Shown here one piece after another: positions 8,681-17,064 of a stretch of 64,000 nt of DNA. The DNA is taken from NCBI GenBank assembly GCA_013112585.1, contig JABFGH010000022.1, positions 23,308 to 87,307 of the forward strand. Direction: 5' to 3'. Position numbers and translations under genes: made by a program. The notes under the pieces are model-generated. The model saw only the letters and a list, made by a program, of their open reading frames with translations. It ran no database searches and was not told where the DNA came from. Origin of the DNA: Ignavibacteriota bacterium (lineage in GTDB: Bacteria; Bacteroidota; Ignavibacteria; Ignavibacteriales; Melioribacteraceae). Position 1 is the stretch's first letter. Each line of letters begins with the position of its first letter.

Positions 8681-10228
8681 TTATTTCATTAAGAGCATTT
8701 TCTTTGTTTGAACAAAGTTTTTAGTCTCTAATTTGTAGAAGTAAATTCCGGAAGCTAAATTTTCGGCATTCCATGTTACCTCGTAAGAGCCTGCGTTATT
8801 ATTTCCATCAACCAATACATCAATTGTTTTACCAAGAGCATCAAAAACTGTAAGCGTTACATCGGCAGTTTCAGTTAATGTAAACTTAATTTTTGTTGAT
8901 GGGTTGAATGGGTTAGGATAATTTTGATCTAATGAATAAGTGAATACAGGTGCATCATCATATTCAACATCAGTTGGTGAGAAATTAGCAATAGCATCAA
9001 TCAGCAAGTCTTGAACCAATTTTGTATTGTGAATACCATGACTGCCTTCAGCCTCAACAGCAAGCAAATTGTATCTCGCTTGTTTGAAAGCATCGGTTAG
9101 TGAATCAGCAGAAGAAGCATCAGCTAATTTACCTGCTAAAACATTTAATAAACTATCAGTTGTTGTTTGAGCGCCGTAGAGGTCAAATTTTGTAGCTGCT
9201 GAAGAAGTATCAACAGCGGAATAATAAGCTTCACCGTGGCATTCGGCTCTTGCACATGATTCAATAGTAGGTTCAAAAGTATGACCTGTAACTGCAATTT
9301 CGCCGTCATAAGGAATCATATTTACGTGACAGTCAATACATCTTTCAGTTGCAACAAAAGTATGCGGTGAATTTTGATAAGTTTGACCGGGATACTGATA
9401 ACCGAAGTTTTCAGCGCCGCTTAATGCTTCACTTGTTGTGTGATGAGGTTCATCATTTACATCAACAACATCTTCATGAACTGTATGACAAACATCGCAA
9501 ATAACTTCTGCAGTACCTACGGGAACTCTTAAGTTACCAGGATTATCATTTCCATGAGGATCATGGCAGGCTGCACAATCGATAAATTCGTTGTTTGCTA
9601 AATCACCTTCAGGTACAAATGTAGCACCGTTATAATTTTCATCCGTTAAAAATGCAACAAAGTCCTGTGTAAAGTGGCAATATGCACAGCTTCCGCCGGC
9701 AAAGTCTCTTGTAAGCCAAGCAGGTGCACCGCTTGCGTGTCCGGATGCTTCCCATTCAGCCATGTATGGGTGATGTGAACCTTCGTGGCAAACTCCGCAA
9801 TTAGATGATTTAAAATCAGTCGTACTTCCGATATGGCCCATGTCGAGAGTATTTTCGGCGCTTCCAACCGGTCCGTGGCAAGATTCGCATTGAACGTTTT
9901 TAACTAAATCCCATCTTGTTTGGTCTGTAATTGTCCAGTCAGGTGTTGAACCTGCATTTTCAGTTACAAATTCGTCAGCACCGCCATTTACTGTTGCCGG
10001 GTCCCAGCCTGTGTTGTGGCATCCTAAACAGCTATAGCTTAAAAATGAAATTGAATCCTGTGCAATTGCATGACCGGTTGCTTCCCATGCTGTAACTAAT
10101 GAGCCATGGCATCCTGAACAAGTTGGGTTAATGTTATTATTATAAACACCAATATACCAGCCTTGACCAAATGTATATGATCCTGCAAGAATAAAGCAAA
10201 TTAGAAAAAGTTTGATTTTTGTTAACAT
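8681..10228 (-). CDS. Secreted nine-haem cytochrome c with T9SS sorting domain (short form)
   Basis: 515 residues with an N-terminal signal peptide (to about 22). Eight CxxCH haem-attachment motifs are seen in order: CSGCH (37-41), CLGCH, CESCH, CGVCH, CAYCH, CAACH, CDVCH, CIDCH. A ninth site is CARAECH, a CX4CH variant, at the place where the paralogue at 10974-13715 has CEPCH. Distal histidines are plentiful. The last about 80 residues are a type IX secretion sorting domain (QNYPNPFNPSTKIKF ... SGIYFYKLETKNF ... KKMLLMK). I infer an exported cell-surface or extracellular electron carrier or reductase; no enzyme family is certain. A clear AGGAG ribosome site precedes the ATG, and a sigma-54 promoter lies about 65 bases upstream. 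Confidence 0.88.
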   Translation of the reverse strand: MLTKIKLFLICFILAGSYTFGQGWYIGVYNNNINPTCSGCHGSLVTAWEATGHAIAQDSISFLSYSCLGCHNTGWDPATVNGGADEFVTENAGSTPDWTITDQTRWDLVKNVQCESCHGPVGSAENTLDMGHIGSTTDFKSSNCGVCHEGSHHPYMAEWEASGHASGAPAWLTRDFAGGSCAYCHFTQDFVAFLTDENYNGATFVPEGDLANNEFIDCAACHDPHGNDNPGNLRVPVGTAEVICDVCHTVHEDVVDVNDEPHHTTSEALSGAENFGYQYPGQTYQNSPHTFVATERCIDCHVNMIPYDGEIAVTGHTFEPTIESCARAECHGEAYYSAVDTSSAATKFDLYGAQTTTDSLLNVLAGKLADASSADSLTDAFKQARYNLLAVEAEGSHGIHNTKLVQDLLIDAIANFSPTDVEYDDAPVFTYSLDQNYPNPFNPSTKIKFTLTETADVTLTVFDALGKTIDVLVDGNNNAGSYEVTWNAENLASGIYFYKLETKNFVQTKKMLLMK

Positions 10229-10291
10229 TATGTGTCTCCTACCTTTTATTTATTATTGTTTAATTTTCTAAAAATATATTTGCGTCCTTAT

Positions 10292-10309
10292 ATGCAAAAT
10301 AGATGCCGA
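10292..10309 (-). promoter_or_regulatory. Sigma-54 promoter of the short nine-haem cytochrome gene
   Basis: The minus strand reads CGGCAT-CTATT-TTGCAT. The invariant GG and GC are 10 bases apart, as in the -24/-12 consensus TGGCAC-N5-TTGCA. Expected transcription start is near 10282, giving a leader of about 54 bases with an AGGAG ribosome site before the ATG at 10228. Confidence 0.8.
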
Positions 10310-10463
10310 AAAACATCTAAATTATAATTATTTATTGAAATAATAATTTTAGAAAAATGTTTGGATTATGGAGTAAAAACGAATAAAACAAATTTTCTTA
10401 AAAATTCAATCTATTTGGAAGAATTCAAATTCAACGGGTGAGAAATTAAAACAGGGACATGGT

Positions 10464-10478
10464 TGTCACAGTGTGACA
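10464..10478. promoter_or_regulatory. Palindromic activator site TGTCACA-G-TGTGACA
   Basis: A perfect 7-1-7 inverted repeat about 165 bases upstream of the -24 element of the short cytochrome gene, the usual distance for an NtrC-type enhancer. A related but less perfect copy lies upstream of the other cytochrome promoter (13955-13980). I infer that the sigma-54 activator at 15514-16893 binds both. Confidence 0.65.
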
Positions 10479-10527
10479 CTTGGTGGACAATGGAGAGAAT
10501 ATATCTGCGGGTAAAGATGAGTTAAAA

Positions 10528-10902
10528 TTAATTGTAAATTGACTTTTGAAGTGCTTTTATTGATTCTTCCATACTTATTAACGAAATTGGTTTTAATGCC
10601 TTAAAGTGAATACCAATCTGACTAAGGTCTCTTCCAAGTTCTATTGAAAGCTCGGATGTTACTAAAATTATCGATACTCTCGAATCAATTTTTCTAAGTG
10701 ATTTTAAAATTTTTACAGTTTCATTCTCAATAAAATCATTATCAAAAATGATCAAGGAAGGATTATTTGAGATTATTTCAGATAGAATTTCGCATGAATC
10801 GGATGCTGAATTAAAAATAATTAATTGCTCATTAATAATTGAGTCAATATTATTTATCGTTTTAATAACGTCCTTATCATTTGAAATTAATATTATCTTC
10901 AT
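10528..10902 (-). CDS. Stand-alone CheY-like receiver domain protein
   Basis: 124 residues, one receiver domain and nothing else. The acidic pocket (D9, D11), the phospho-acceptor aspartate D54 in LIIFDND, the threonine T82 in LVTSE and the lysine K104 in ALKPIS are all present, so phosphorylation is plausible. There is no output domain. It lies between the two nine-haem cytochrome genes and starts 26 bases after the T-run of the terminator that follows the longer one, with no promoter of its own visible. It may be expressed by read-through and could act as a phosphate sink or relay for the kinase at 14049-15521. Confidence 0.8.
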   Translation of the reverse strand: MKIILISNDKDVIKTINNIDSIINEQLIIFNSASDSCEILSEIISNNPSLIIFDNDFIENETVKILKSLRKIDSRVSIILVTSELSIELGRDLSQIGIHFKALKPISLISMEESIKALQKSIYN

Positions 10903-10927
10903 TTAATTCTGTTCCGGCTTGCTTTTC

Positions 10928-10963
10928 AAAAAAAAGGGGGACTGCTTATAATTAAGCAGTCCC
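10928..10963 (-). terminator. Rho-independent terminator after the long nine-haem cytochrome gene
   Basis: On the minus strand GGGACTGCTTA (10963-10953) and TAAGCAGTCCC (10948-10938) form an 11-bp stem with a 4-base loop, followed by C and eight T. This is a strong terminator 11 bases after the cytochrome stop codon. The receiver gene starts just downstream, so it may also attenuate expression of that gene. Confidence 0.88.
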
Positions 10964-10973
10964 TAATTAGCTA

Positions 10974-13715
10974 TTACTTGAGCAATAACATTTTATGTGT
11001 CTGAATAAATGATCCTGATTCAAGTCTGTAGAAATAAATACCAGAAGCCATACTCGAAGCATTCCATGTGAAATTGTAATATCCTGCACTCATTTCACGA
11101 TCAACAAGAACTGCAATTTCCTGTCCGGTAATATCAAACACTGTAAGTCTTACGTTAGAGACTTCCGGAATTGCAAATTTGATCATAGTAGATGGATTAA
11201 ATGGGTTAGGATAATTTTGATTCAATGCATATTCTGTCGGAGTACCGTTTTCAAATCCAACATCAGTAAGAGTAGCTGATGCTTCATTTGAAAATCCGCT
11301 AATGTTGTTTGAAAAATCGACTGAAGTAACTACGTAATAGTATTTAATATCATTCAAAACACTATTATCATCAAAAGTATAATCGATTGTTGTAGCAATA
11401 ATATCAGAAGTGGTAGGAACAAATCCTGCAGTTTCACTTCGATAAATTTCATAATATTTGAAATCATCTTCAAGTGATTCTTCCCAAGTTAATTGAATAC
11501 CGACACCGGTTCCAGACGCAGTTAAATTAGCCGGAACTGCAGGTGCTAGGTCATCAGTTGAGTAACCGCTCATTGGATCTGTTTCGGCGATTATTCCCAT
11601 TTCAGTTTTACCAAGAACTTTGAAGGTAGTCCATACTGTATCGCCTTCAACTGTGTTATATAGAGTTGGAACAACAGCACTATATTCAAGAAATTGAACT
11701 GCCGGAACTTCTGCAACTATATCCCATAATGTTCCTTCAAGCTTTAGCGGTGTTCCTACTGAAATATCAGCGGGTATTTCCTTTAATGAAGAATAGTCGG
11801 TAATACCTTTATTAGCTGAAGTACCAGCTACCTTACGCAATACTACATATGATTCTACTTGGTCAGGAGCAACTCCGTCATCAGCACCAAATGCAGTCCA
11901 TACAGTACGAACCTGGAATCCTTGATCCATTGGAATATCAGTAACACTAACCATATTTCCGGCTGTGATAGCGCCATACTTCATTGACTCGATTGCAACT
12001 TGTAACATTGCAACTGTGAATGCAGGATTGTGGATACCAAAACTTCTATCTTCTTCAACGAAGACATAAGCATACTTGGCTCTCATAAATGTTGGAGATA
12101 AGGATGTATCGGCATCCAATAGAGTTTCAAGATGCTCAAGCATTCCATGAACTTCATCTTGCAGACCTTCATCAATACCATCACCATCATGATCAGCTAT
12201 GCTGTTCTGATAATATTTTTTCTCTTTAAATGTTGTACCAACATCACCATGGCAAGGCTCACAAGCTGCAACATGATCAACACCATTTACGTCATTCATA
12301 TTAAAAGAGTGACCTCCAACTAAAATTACATTGCCATCAGCATCAAAGCCGCTATTTTCTGCATACATATGGCAGTCAACGCAGGCATCTCCACCGGCAA
12401 CATCATGCGGTGAACTTGGTAGATCGTAGGGCCAGTCAGGGTAATTTGCACCAATTAACATATCTGCCTGCGGACCATGATGCGGACCATAGTGAGGTGA
12501 GGTAGAAGGAGTGGATGCATATTCTTTAGCATAACGACGACTTCTATGGCATTCCATACATTGAGCGCCAGTTCCGTATAACTCAACAGTTACCGGAGTG
12601 CCGTCACCAAGTTGAGTATCTGATAATCTCAACTGATAAGGTTCTGTAGCATCATGAGGGTCATGGCATACCGGGCAAGAAATGTTTACTGCTTCAGGCA
12701 ATTCTTCAGTACCGGTTGGTAAACCAAGAGAGTTGGTTGGTTTTCCTTCCTTATCCCATTGGATATAACCTAGACCGCTATGGCAAGGTGCACAACTGCC
12801 TCTTCCGCCGGCATAAGTGACAAAAGCACCAACAGCATGTCCGCCATCAAATCCGCGTCCATCAAAATATGTTGCATCTTGACCGGAGGCTAACCACTGT
12901 GATGGGAAATAATGATGTGTTCCATTGTCTTCATGGCAAACAGCACAATTATTTACATCTATACTGGAAATCATTTTCGAATCGGAAACTGCCCCATTAT
13001 GCTCACTTCCGGGACCATGACAAGCTTCGCACTGAACATCTGCTCTTGCCATTGCATCAGGGTATTCGAGTGTTAAACTATCATACATTCCCATCATAAA
13101 AGTATCCGGGAACATAAATGGAAAGTCATCAAAACCATCATTATCAGCACTTGGATAATAACCGGTAGCATGGCATTCTAAGCAAGATTCGCCAAAGTGA
13201 CTGCTGCTTCCAGGTAATGCGTCAAATTGTTTTTTGGTTGCTACTGCATGTTCTGTTTCCACAAAATTACTAGCATAATCACTGTGGCACATCATACAAT
13301 TAGGTGTTCCACTTTCCATGCCCAAATATAAACCGGCGTTTATGGTAAGTGTATCAGCCATACCTGCTTCAGTAAAAATAACAACGTAAGTACCAATAAC
13401 ATCCGGGGTTAATATTGTAACTTCTTTTGAAGTATCAATAACAGTTGGAGCACTGATTGCAGCAGTTGATGTAGCAGGTTTTGAATCTAAAGTCCAAGTT
13501 GTACCTGTTAGGGTTTCACTTGAACTTCCAATTAAATACATTTGTGTTTCAATCCCAACATTTGTCGCTCCATTGTATCGCAGGTCAAAAATATCAGTAG
13601 AATCCTCTGCAACTTGACGAGGATTAACTCCATATGTACCAACGGTGACTGTTTGGGCTAACATTGTCCCGCTTATTAGTAAGAAGGCAATTATTAGTTG
13701 TGAAAGTTTTTTCAT
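10974..13715 (-). CDS. Secreted nine-haem cytochrome c with Ig-like, FN3 and T9SS sorting domains (long form)
   Basis: 913 residues with a signal peptide (LLISGTMLAQ, to about 20). After an Ig-like domain (about 22-130) come nine CxxCH motifs: CMMCH, CLECH, CEACH, CAVCH, CAPCH, CPVCH, CMECH, CVDCH, CEPCH, between about residues 140 and 490, with many His residues as distal ligands. A fibronectin type III domain follows (about 735-825, with NLTASGTGVGIQLTW and KYYYVVTSVD). The C-terminal 85 residues are a T9SS sorting domain (NYPNPFNPSTMIKF ... KMLLLK). The order of haem motifs matches the shorter paralogue. Function inferred: secreted, surface-attached electron transfer or reductase; substrate unknown. 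AAGGGA ribosome site, sigma-54 promoter upstream, strong terminator downstream. Confidence 0.9.
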   Translation of the reverse strand: MKKLSQLIIAFLLISGTMLAQTVTVGTYGVNPRQVAEDSTDIFDLRYNGATNVGIETQMYLIGSSSETLTGTTWTLDSKPATSTAAISAPTVIDTSKEVTILTPDVIGTYVVIFTEAGMADTLTINAGLYLGMESGTPNCMMCHSDYASNFVETEHAVATKKQFDALPGSSSHFGESCLECHATGYYPSADNDGFDDFPFMFPDTFMMGMYDSLTLEYPDAMARADVQCEACHGPGSEHNGAVSDSKMISSIDVNNCAVCHEDNGTHHYFPSQWLASGQDATYFDGRGFDGGHAVGAFVTYAGGRGSCAPCHSGLGYIQWDKEGKPTNSLGLPTGTEELPEAVNISCPVCHDPHDATEPYQLRLSDTQLGDGTPVTVELYGTGAQCMECHRSRRYAKEYASTPSTSPHYGPHHGPQADMLIGANYPDWPYDLPSSPHDVAGGDACVDCHMYAENSGFDADGNVILVGGHSFNMNDVNGVDHVAACEPCHGDVGTTFKEKKYYQNSIADHDGDGIDEGLQDEVHGMLEHLETLLDADTSLSPTFMRAKYAYVFVEEDRSFGIHNPAFTVAMLQVAIESMKYGAITAGNMVSVTDIPMDQGFQVRTVWTAFGADDGVAPDQVESYVVLRKVAGTSANKGITDYSSLKEIPADISVGTPLKLEGTLWDIVAEVPAVQFLEYSAVVPTLYNTVEGDTVWTTFKVLGKTEMGIIAETDPMSGYSTDDLAPAVPANLTASGTGVGIQLTWEESLEDDFKYYEIYRSETAGFVPTTSDIIATTIDYTFDDNSVLNDIKYYYVVTSVDFSNNISGFSNEASATLTDVGFENGTPTEYALNQNYPNPFNPSTMIKFAIPEVSNVRLTVFDITGQEIAVLVDREMSAGYYNFTWNASSMASGIYFYRLESGSFIQTHKMLLLK

Positions 13716-13800
13716 AAGTATTCCCTTTGGTTTTTGTGATTCAATTATTAATTAAAAATTCTCTCTGTATTATCAAAAATAAGTTTAGTTTCCTTTTTAT

Positions 13801-13818
13801 CGGCAATTGACATGCCAA
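13801..13818 (-). promoter_or_regulatory. Sigma-54 promoter of the long nine-haem cytochrome gene
   Basis: The minus strand reads TTGGCATGTCAATTGCCG: GG and GC separated by exactly 10 bases, as required for -24/-12 promoters. The transcription start should be near 13790, 75 bases before the ATG. The rest of the 333-base gap (13716-14048) holds the activator site below and a weak sigma-70-like TTGCAC (14001-14006) and TATAAT (14026-14031) with a 19-base spacer ahead of the kinase gene. Confidence 0.85.
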
Positions 13819-13954
13819 ATAAGAGCTTATTATATTATTATTCATTATGTCTTTTTATAATGCATATTTAGACTAAAAACTAACTTTATTTAGAAATTAT
13901 TTTGAGAAGGATATTCATTTATCCTTTGAAATAAAAATTTTACTATGTATTTTG

Positions 13955-13980
13955 CGTCCCACTGTGACAAACTTGCGACA
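13955..13980. promoter_or_regulatory. Imperfect palindromic activator site between cytochrome and kinase genes
   Basis: CGTCCCA-C-TGTGACA (13955-13969) agrees at 12 of 15 positions with the perfect palindrome at 10464-10478. A further half site TGCGACA (13974-13980) follows 11 bases after the TGTGACA start, one helical turn on. It is about 146 bases upstream of the -24 element for the long cytochrome, and about 80 bases before the kinase start, so it may also serve autoregulation. Confidence 0.55.
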
Positions 13981-14048
13981 GTGAATCAGCAAATAATAAT
14001 TTGCACTACTTTAGAATAAACTATTTATAATAAATTTTTTTCTTTCAA

Positions 14049-15521
14049 ATGCTTAACTCCGTAAAAACCAAATTCATATTTTTTTCTACACTTTTTATAG
14101 TATTAAGTGTGGGCATACCTACCTTGTTTTTAATAAATCAATTAGATGAAAATTTTAATGAGCGATCATTACTAATGCTAAATGCCACTTTGGATATCCT
14201 TGATCACAGCATTGATCATGAAATGAAACTCGGTTACAAAAAAGATATTCAAACAATGATAAGTGAAGTATCATCAAATGAAGCGATTGATCACGTAAGA
14301 ATTATGAACGATGAGGGGTTCATAACATATTCAAGTCAACTTAATGAAATAGGTAAACATATTAATTTAGTTTCACCGCATCACATTCATTTTAATCTAC
14401 AAAAATTGAATCACCGGCATATTGATTTATTTAGTGAAAGCAACATTTATTCTGCAATTGAACCGATCTTTAATAAACCCGAATGCCGAACGTGCCACGA
14501 TGATGAAAAAGTTATTGCTTACTTAGATGTAGATACAGACCTTACCAAGGCTGAAGTAAAATTTCAAACCGGTTCACTCCATATTCTTTTTCTTGCGGCG
14601 GTAATTATTTTAATTATGCTTGGCGGGTTATATTTAATTTTTAATCAACTTATTAACAAACCTCTCAACAAATTTTTATTCGCCTTTACCGATGTTGGTC
14701 AGGGTAAATTAGATACACAGCTTAACATTAAAAATGAAGGTGAAATAGGAACGCTGGCAAAAAATTTTAATCTGATGGTTAAACAGCTTAGGCAATCAAA
14801 AGATGAAATTGATGAATTGCACTTCAAACAGTTGATGCATGCTGATAGACTAACAACAATTGGCGAAATGACCTCGCAGTTAGCACATGAAATTAATAAT
14901 CATACAGGAATAATTTTATCGCGTGCGGATTATATTCAGCTTGAAGCCGCTGTTGACCCAAATTTAAGTAAAATTAAAGATGACCTTGATGTGATTTCAA
15001 ATCAGATTGAAAAAGTTTCTACAGTTACTCGTCATATACTTAGGCACAGCAAATTAAATTCAGTGGAGTTTAAAAATATAGACTTAAAAAAAATATCTAA
15101 AAATGCTATTAATACTTTACAGCCCGTGCTGAAGAAAAAAGATATTAATATTATTACTGACTATACAGATGACAGTACTATTATTTTCGGCGATGCATAT
15201 CAATTGGAACAGGTATTTGTAAACTTAATAAACAACGCTTCAGATTCTATAATAAAAAAGGGTGAAGTAAAAATTTCAATCAATAAAGATAATGGGAAAA
15301 TAAAAATTATTGTAACGGATAACGGCGGCGGTATTACACCAGAATTACTCGATCAAATTTTTCATCCTTTTTTTACAACTAAGGAAGGTGACAAAGGAAC
15401 CGGCTTAGGATTGTACATCATTAAAAATATTATTGAACACCACAAGGGGAGTATAAAGTGTGAAAGTTTAGTAGGCAGAGGAACAAAATTTATAATTTTG
15501 TTAAAAGGTGTAGATGATTAA
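14049..15521 (+). CDS. Membrane sensor histidine kinase with CxxCH haem-binding motif in the sensor domain
   Basis: 490 residues. TM1 spans about 9-31; the extracytoplasmic domain about 32-175 carries C146-R-T-C149-H150, a c-type haem attachment motif close to the membrane, plus many His residues (HHIHF near 111 and HRH near 122) that could be distal ligands. TM2 is about 177-200, then HAMP (200-255). The kinase core has the H-box QLAHEINN with phospho-accepting H280, the N-box NLINNASDS, G1 DNGGG and G2 GTGLGLYI. I infer a sensor of redox state or small ligand through haem. Its gene overlaps the partner regulator by 8 bases. An uncertain weak sigma-70 promoter lies upstream. Confidence 0.9.
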   Translation: MLNSVKTKFIFFSTLFIVLSVGIPTLFLINQLDENFNERSLLMLNATLDILDHSIDHEMKLGYKKDIQTMISEVSSNEAIDHVRIMNDEGFITYSSQLNEIGKHINLVSPHHIHFNLQKLNHRHIDLFSESNIYSAIEPIFNKPECRTCHDDEKVIAYLDVDTDLTKAEVKFQTGSLHILFLAAVIILIMLGGLYLIFNQLINKPLNKFLFAFTDVGQGKLDTQLNIKNEGEIGTLAKNFNLMVKQLRQSKDEIDELHFKQLMHADRLTTIGEMTSQLAHEINNHTGIILSRADYIQLEAAVDPNLSKIKDDLDVISNQIEKVSTVTRHILRHSKLNSVEFKNIDLKKISKNAINTLQPVLKKKDINIITDYTDDSTIIFGDAYQLEQVFVNLINNASDSIIKKGEVKISINKDNGKIKIIVTDNGGGITPELLDQIFHPFFTTKEGDKGTGLGLYIIKNIIEHHKGSIKCESLVGRGTKFIILLKGVDD

Positions 15522-16893
15522 TAAAAAGAAAATCTTGATTATAGATGATGAATTTGAAATGCTTACCAGTATTGAGAAAATTTTGAATTTAAAGGAGAGT
15601 TATTCAGTAATTGCAAAACAAAATTCTAAAGATGCAATCAAACTTATAAAATCCGAAAAGTTCGATTTAATTATTACAGACTTAAAAATGAAGGACTTTG
15701 ACGGTATTGAAATATTAAAAACAGCAAGGGATAGTTTTTCCGATTCAAAAGTAATTGTAATTTCGGGGTACGGAACTGTAGAGGCAAGCGTTGAGGCAAT
15801 GCGTAAGGGAGCTTTTGATTTTATTGAAAAACCTTTTACTTCTGCAAAGCTTTATGAATGTGTTTCGCGTGCATTAAATGAAAATGATGAATCAGCAGAA
15901 AAAACAGTTGATGATAATGATGCGAAAAGTTTTGAAGGTATTATTTATAATAGTATTGAATTGGAAAGAGTAATTCAGCTGGTAAAAAAAATTGCACCGG
16001 GCAATATGAATATTTTAATAACAGGCGAAAGTGGAACCGGAAAAGAAATGTTTGCAAGAGCAATTCATAATATTAGTAAAGGCAGCGTTGACCCGTTTGT
16101 TGCCGTTAACTGCGGTGCACTGCCTGAACATCTTTTTGAAAGCGAGTTGTTCGGACACGAGAAAGGAGCATTTACAGGTGCAATTAAAACAAAACCGGGA
16201 TTATTAGAATTTGCAAATAATGGTACTTTCTTTTTTGATGAAATTGCTGAAATGAGTGAGGCGCTGCAGGTAAAACTTTTACGCATGCTAGAAGATAGAA
16301 AAATAAGAAGAGTAGGCGGGCAGAAGGAAATTGAAATAAACGTTAGAATTATTGCGGCAACAAATAAAGATTTACTTCAAGCGGTTAATGAAAATAAGTT
16401 TAGAGAAGATTTATACTACCGGCTAAATACGCTTAATGTGCACATTCCGCCGCTAAGGGAGCGCAAAGCTGATATATTAACACTTACAAAATTTTATTTA
16501 AATCAATTGTGCGAAAATTCAGATGGTACCAAAAAGATTTTATCAAAAGAGGCAGTTGAAGCCATTGAAAACTATTCATGGGCTGGCAATGTGCGTGAAC
16601 TGAGTAACTTAATAAGCAGAGCTTACTTTTTATGTAATTCTGAAATAATTTCTGTTGATGATTTACCGCTTCCGCATAGCGATAAAATTGGAAAGATAAA
16701 TGAAAAGACACTTCAGATGAATTATAAAGATGCGCGCAATACTGTTCTTGAAAAGTTTGAAATTGAATACCTTACATACCACCTAAGAAAAAATAATGGA
16801 AATATATCAAAAACGGCTGCAGAGTGCGGAATAGATAGGAGATCGATTCACAGACTGCTGAACAAATACAATATTATTTACAAAAATACTTAA
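15514..16893 (+). CDS. NtrC-family sigma-54-dependent response regulator
   Basis: 459 residues. A receiver domain (about 5-120) with phospho-acceptor D56 in IITDLKM and lysine in IEKPF, then a sigma-54 AAA+ domain (about 145-375) with Walker A GESGTGKE, the sigma-54 contact loop GAFTGA, Walker B GTFFFDEI and an arginine-finger region, and a Fis-type helix-turn-helix at the end (NISKTAAECGIDRRSIHRLL). It overlaps the kinase gene by 8 bases, so they form a pair. With two or three -24/-12 promoters within 7 kb, it is the obvious activator of the cytochrome genes; that link is inferred. Confidence 0.95.
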   Translation: MINKKKILIIDDEFEMLTSIEKILNLKESYSVIAKQNSKDAIKLIKSEKFDLIITDLKMKDFDGIEILKTARDSFSDSKVIVISGYGTVEASVEAMRKGAFDFIEKPFTSAKLYECVSRALNENDESAEKTVDDNDAKSFEGIIYNSIELERVIQLVKKIAPGNMNILITGESGTGKEMFARAIHNISKGSVDPFVAVNCGALPEHLFESELFGHEKGAFTGAIKTKPGLLEFANNGTFFFDEIAEMSEALQVKLLRMLEDRKIRRVGGQKEIEINVRIIAATNKDLLQAVNENKFREDLYYRLNTLNVHIPPLRERKADILTLTKFYLNQLCENSDGTKKILSKEAVEAIENYSWAGNVRELSNLISRAYFLCNSEIISVDDLPLPHSDKIGKINEKTLQMNYKDARNTVLEKFEIEYLTYHLRKNNGNISKTAAECGIDRRSIHRLLNKYNIIYKNT

Positions 16894-16905
16894 GCGGAAA
16901 TAATA

Positions 16906-17022
16906 TTATAATTTTTTGTTCAATTTGTTAATCAAGAAAAACTCCTTAAGAATAAATGCTATCAGCACCAAAAAGGAACCGCCGAATAATAAATACCATA
17001 AATAAACCATCGAACCACCCAT
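16906..17022 (-). CDS. Small single-span membrane protein (34-38 residues)
   Basis: 38 codons from ATG at 17022, or 34 from the second ATG at 17010, which has a GGTGG ahead of it. Residues about 5-28 are a hydrophobic helix (MVYLWYLLFGGSFLVLIAF) followed by a basic tail (INKLNKKL). Size and shape resemble small subunits of membrane complexes, but no family is recognised. It is convergent with the regulator gene, 12 bases from its stop. A near-perfect sigma-54 promoter at 17047-17064 points straight at it, which is the best evidence that this short frame is real; the leader would be only about 15-27 bases. It could instead be an RNA. Confidence 0.5.
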   Translation of the reverse strand: MGGSMVYLWYLLFGGSFLVLIAFILKEFFLINKLNKKL

Positions 17023-17046
17023 TTTAATTAATATTTTTTACTGGTT

Positions 17047-17064
17047 ATGCAACGCAAGTGCCAA
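17047..17064 (-). promoter_or_regulatory. Near-consensus sigma-54 promoter facing the small membrane ORF
   Basis: The minus strand reads TTGGCACTTGCGTTGCAT, matching the -24/-12 consensus TGGCAC-N5-TTGCA at every conserved base, with GG and GC 10 bases apart. Start expected near 17037, reading into 16906-17022. No copy of the TGTCACA/TGTGACA palindrome is seen within 200 bases upstream; two direct TGTTCAAAA words (17071-17079 and 17097-17105) are the only obvious repeats there. Confidence 0.75.
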
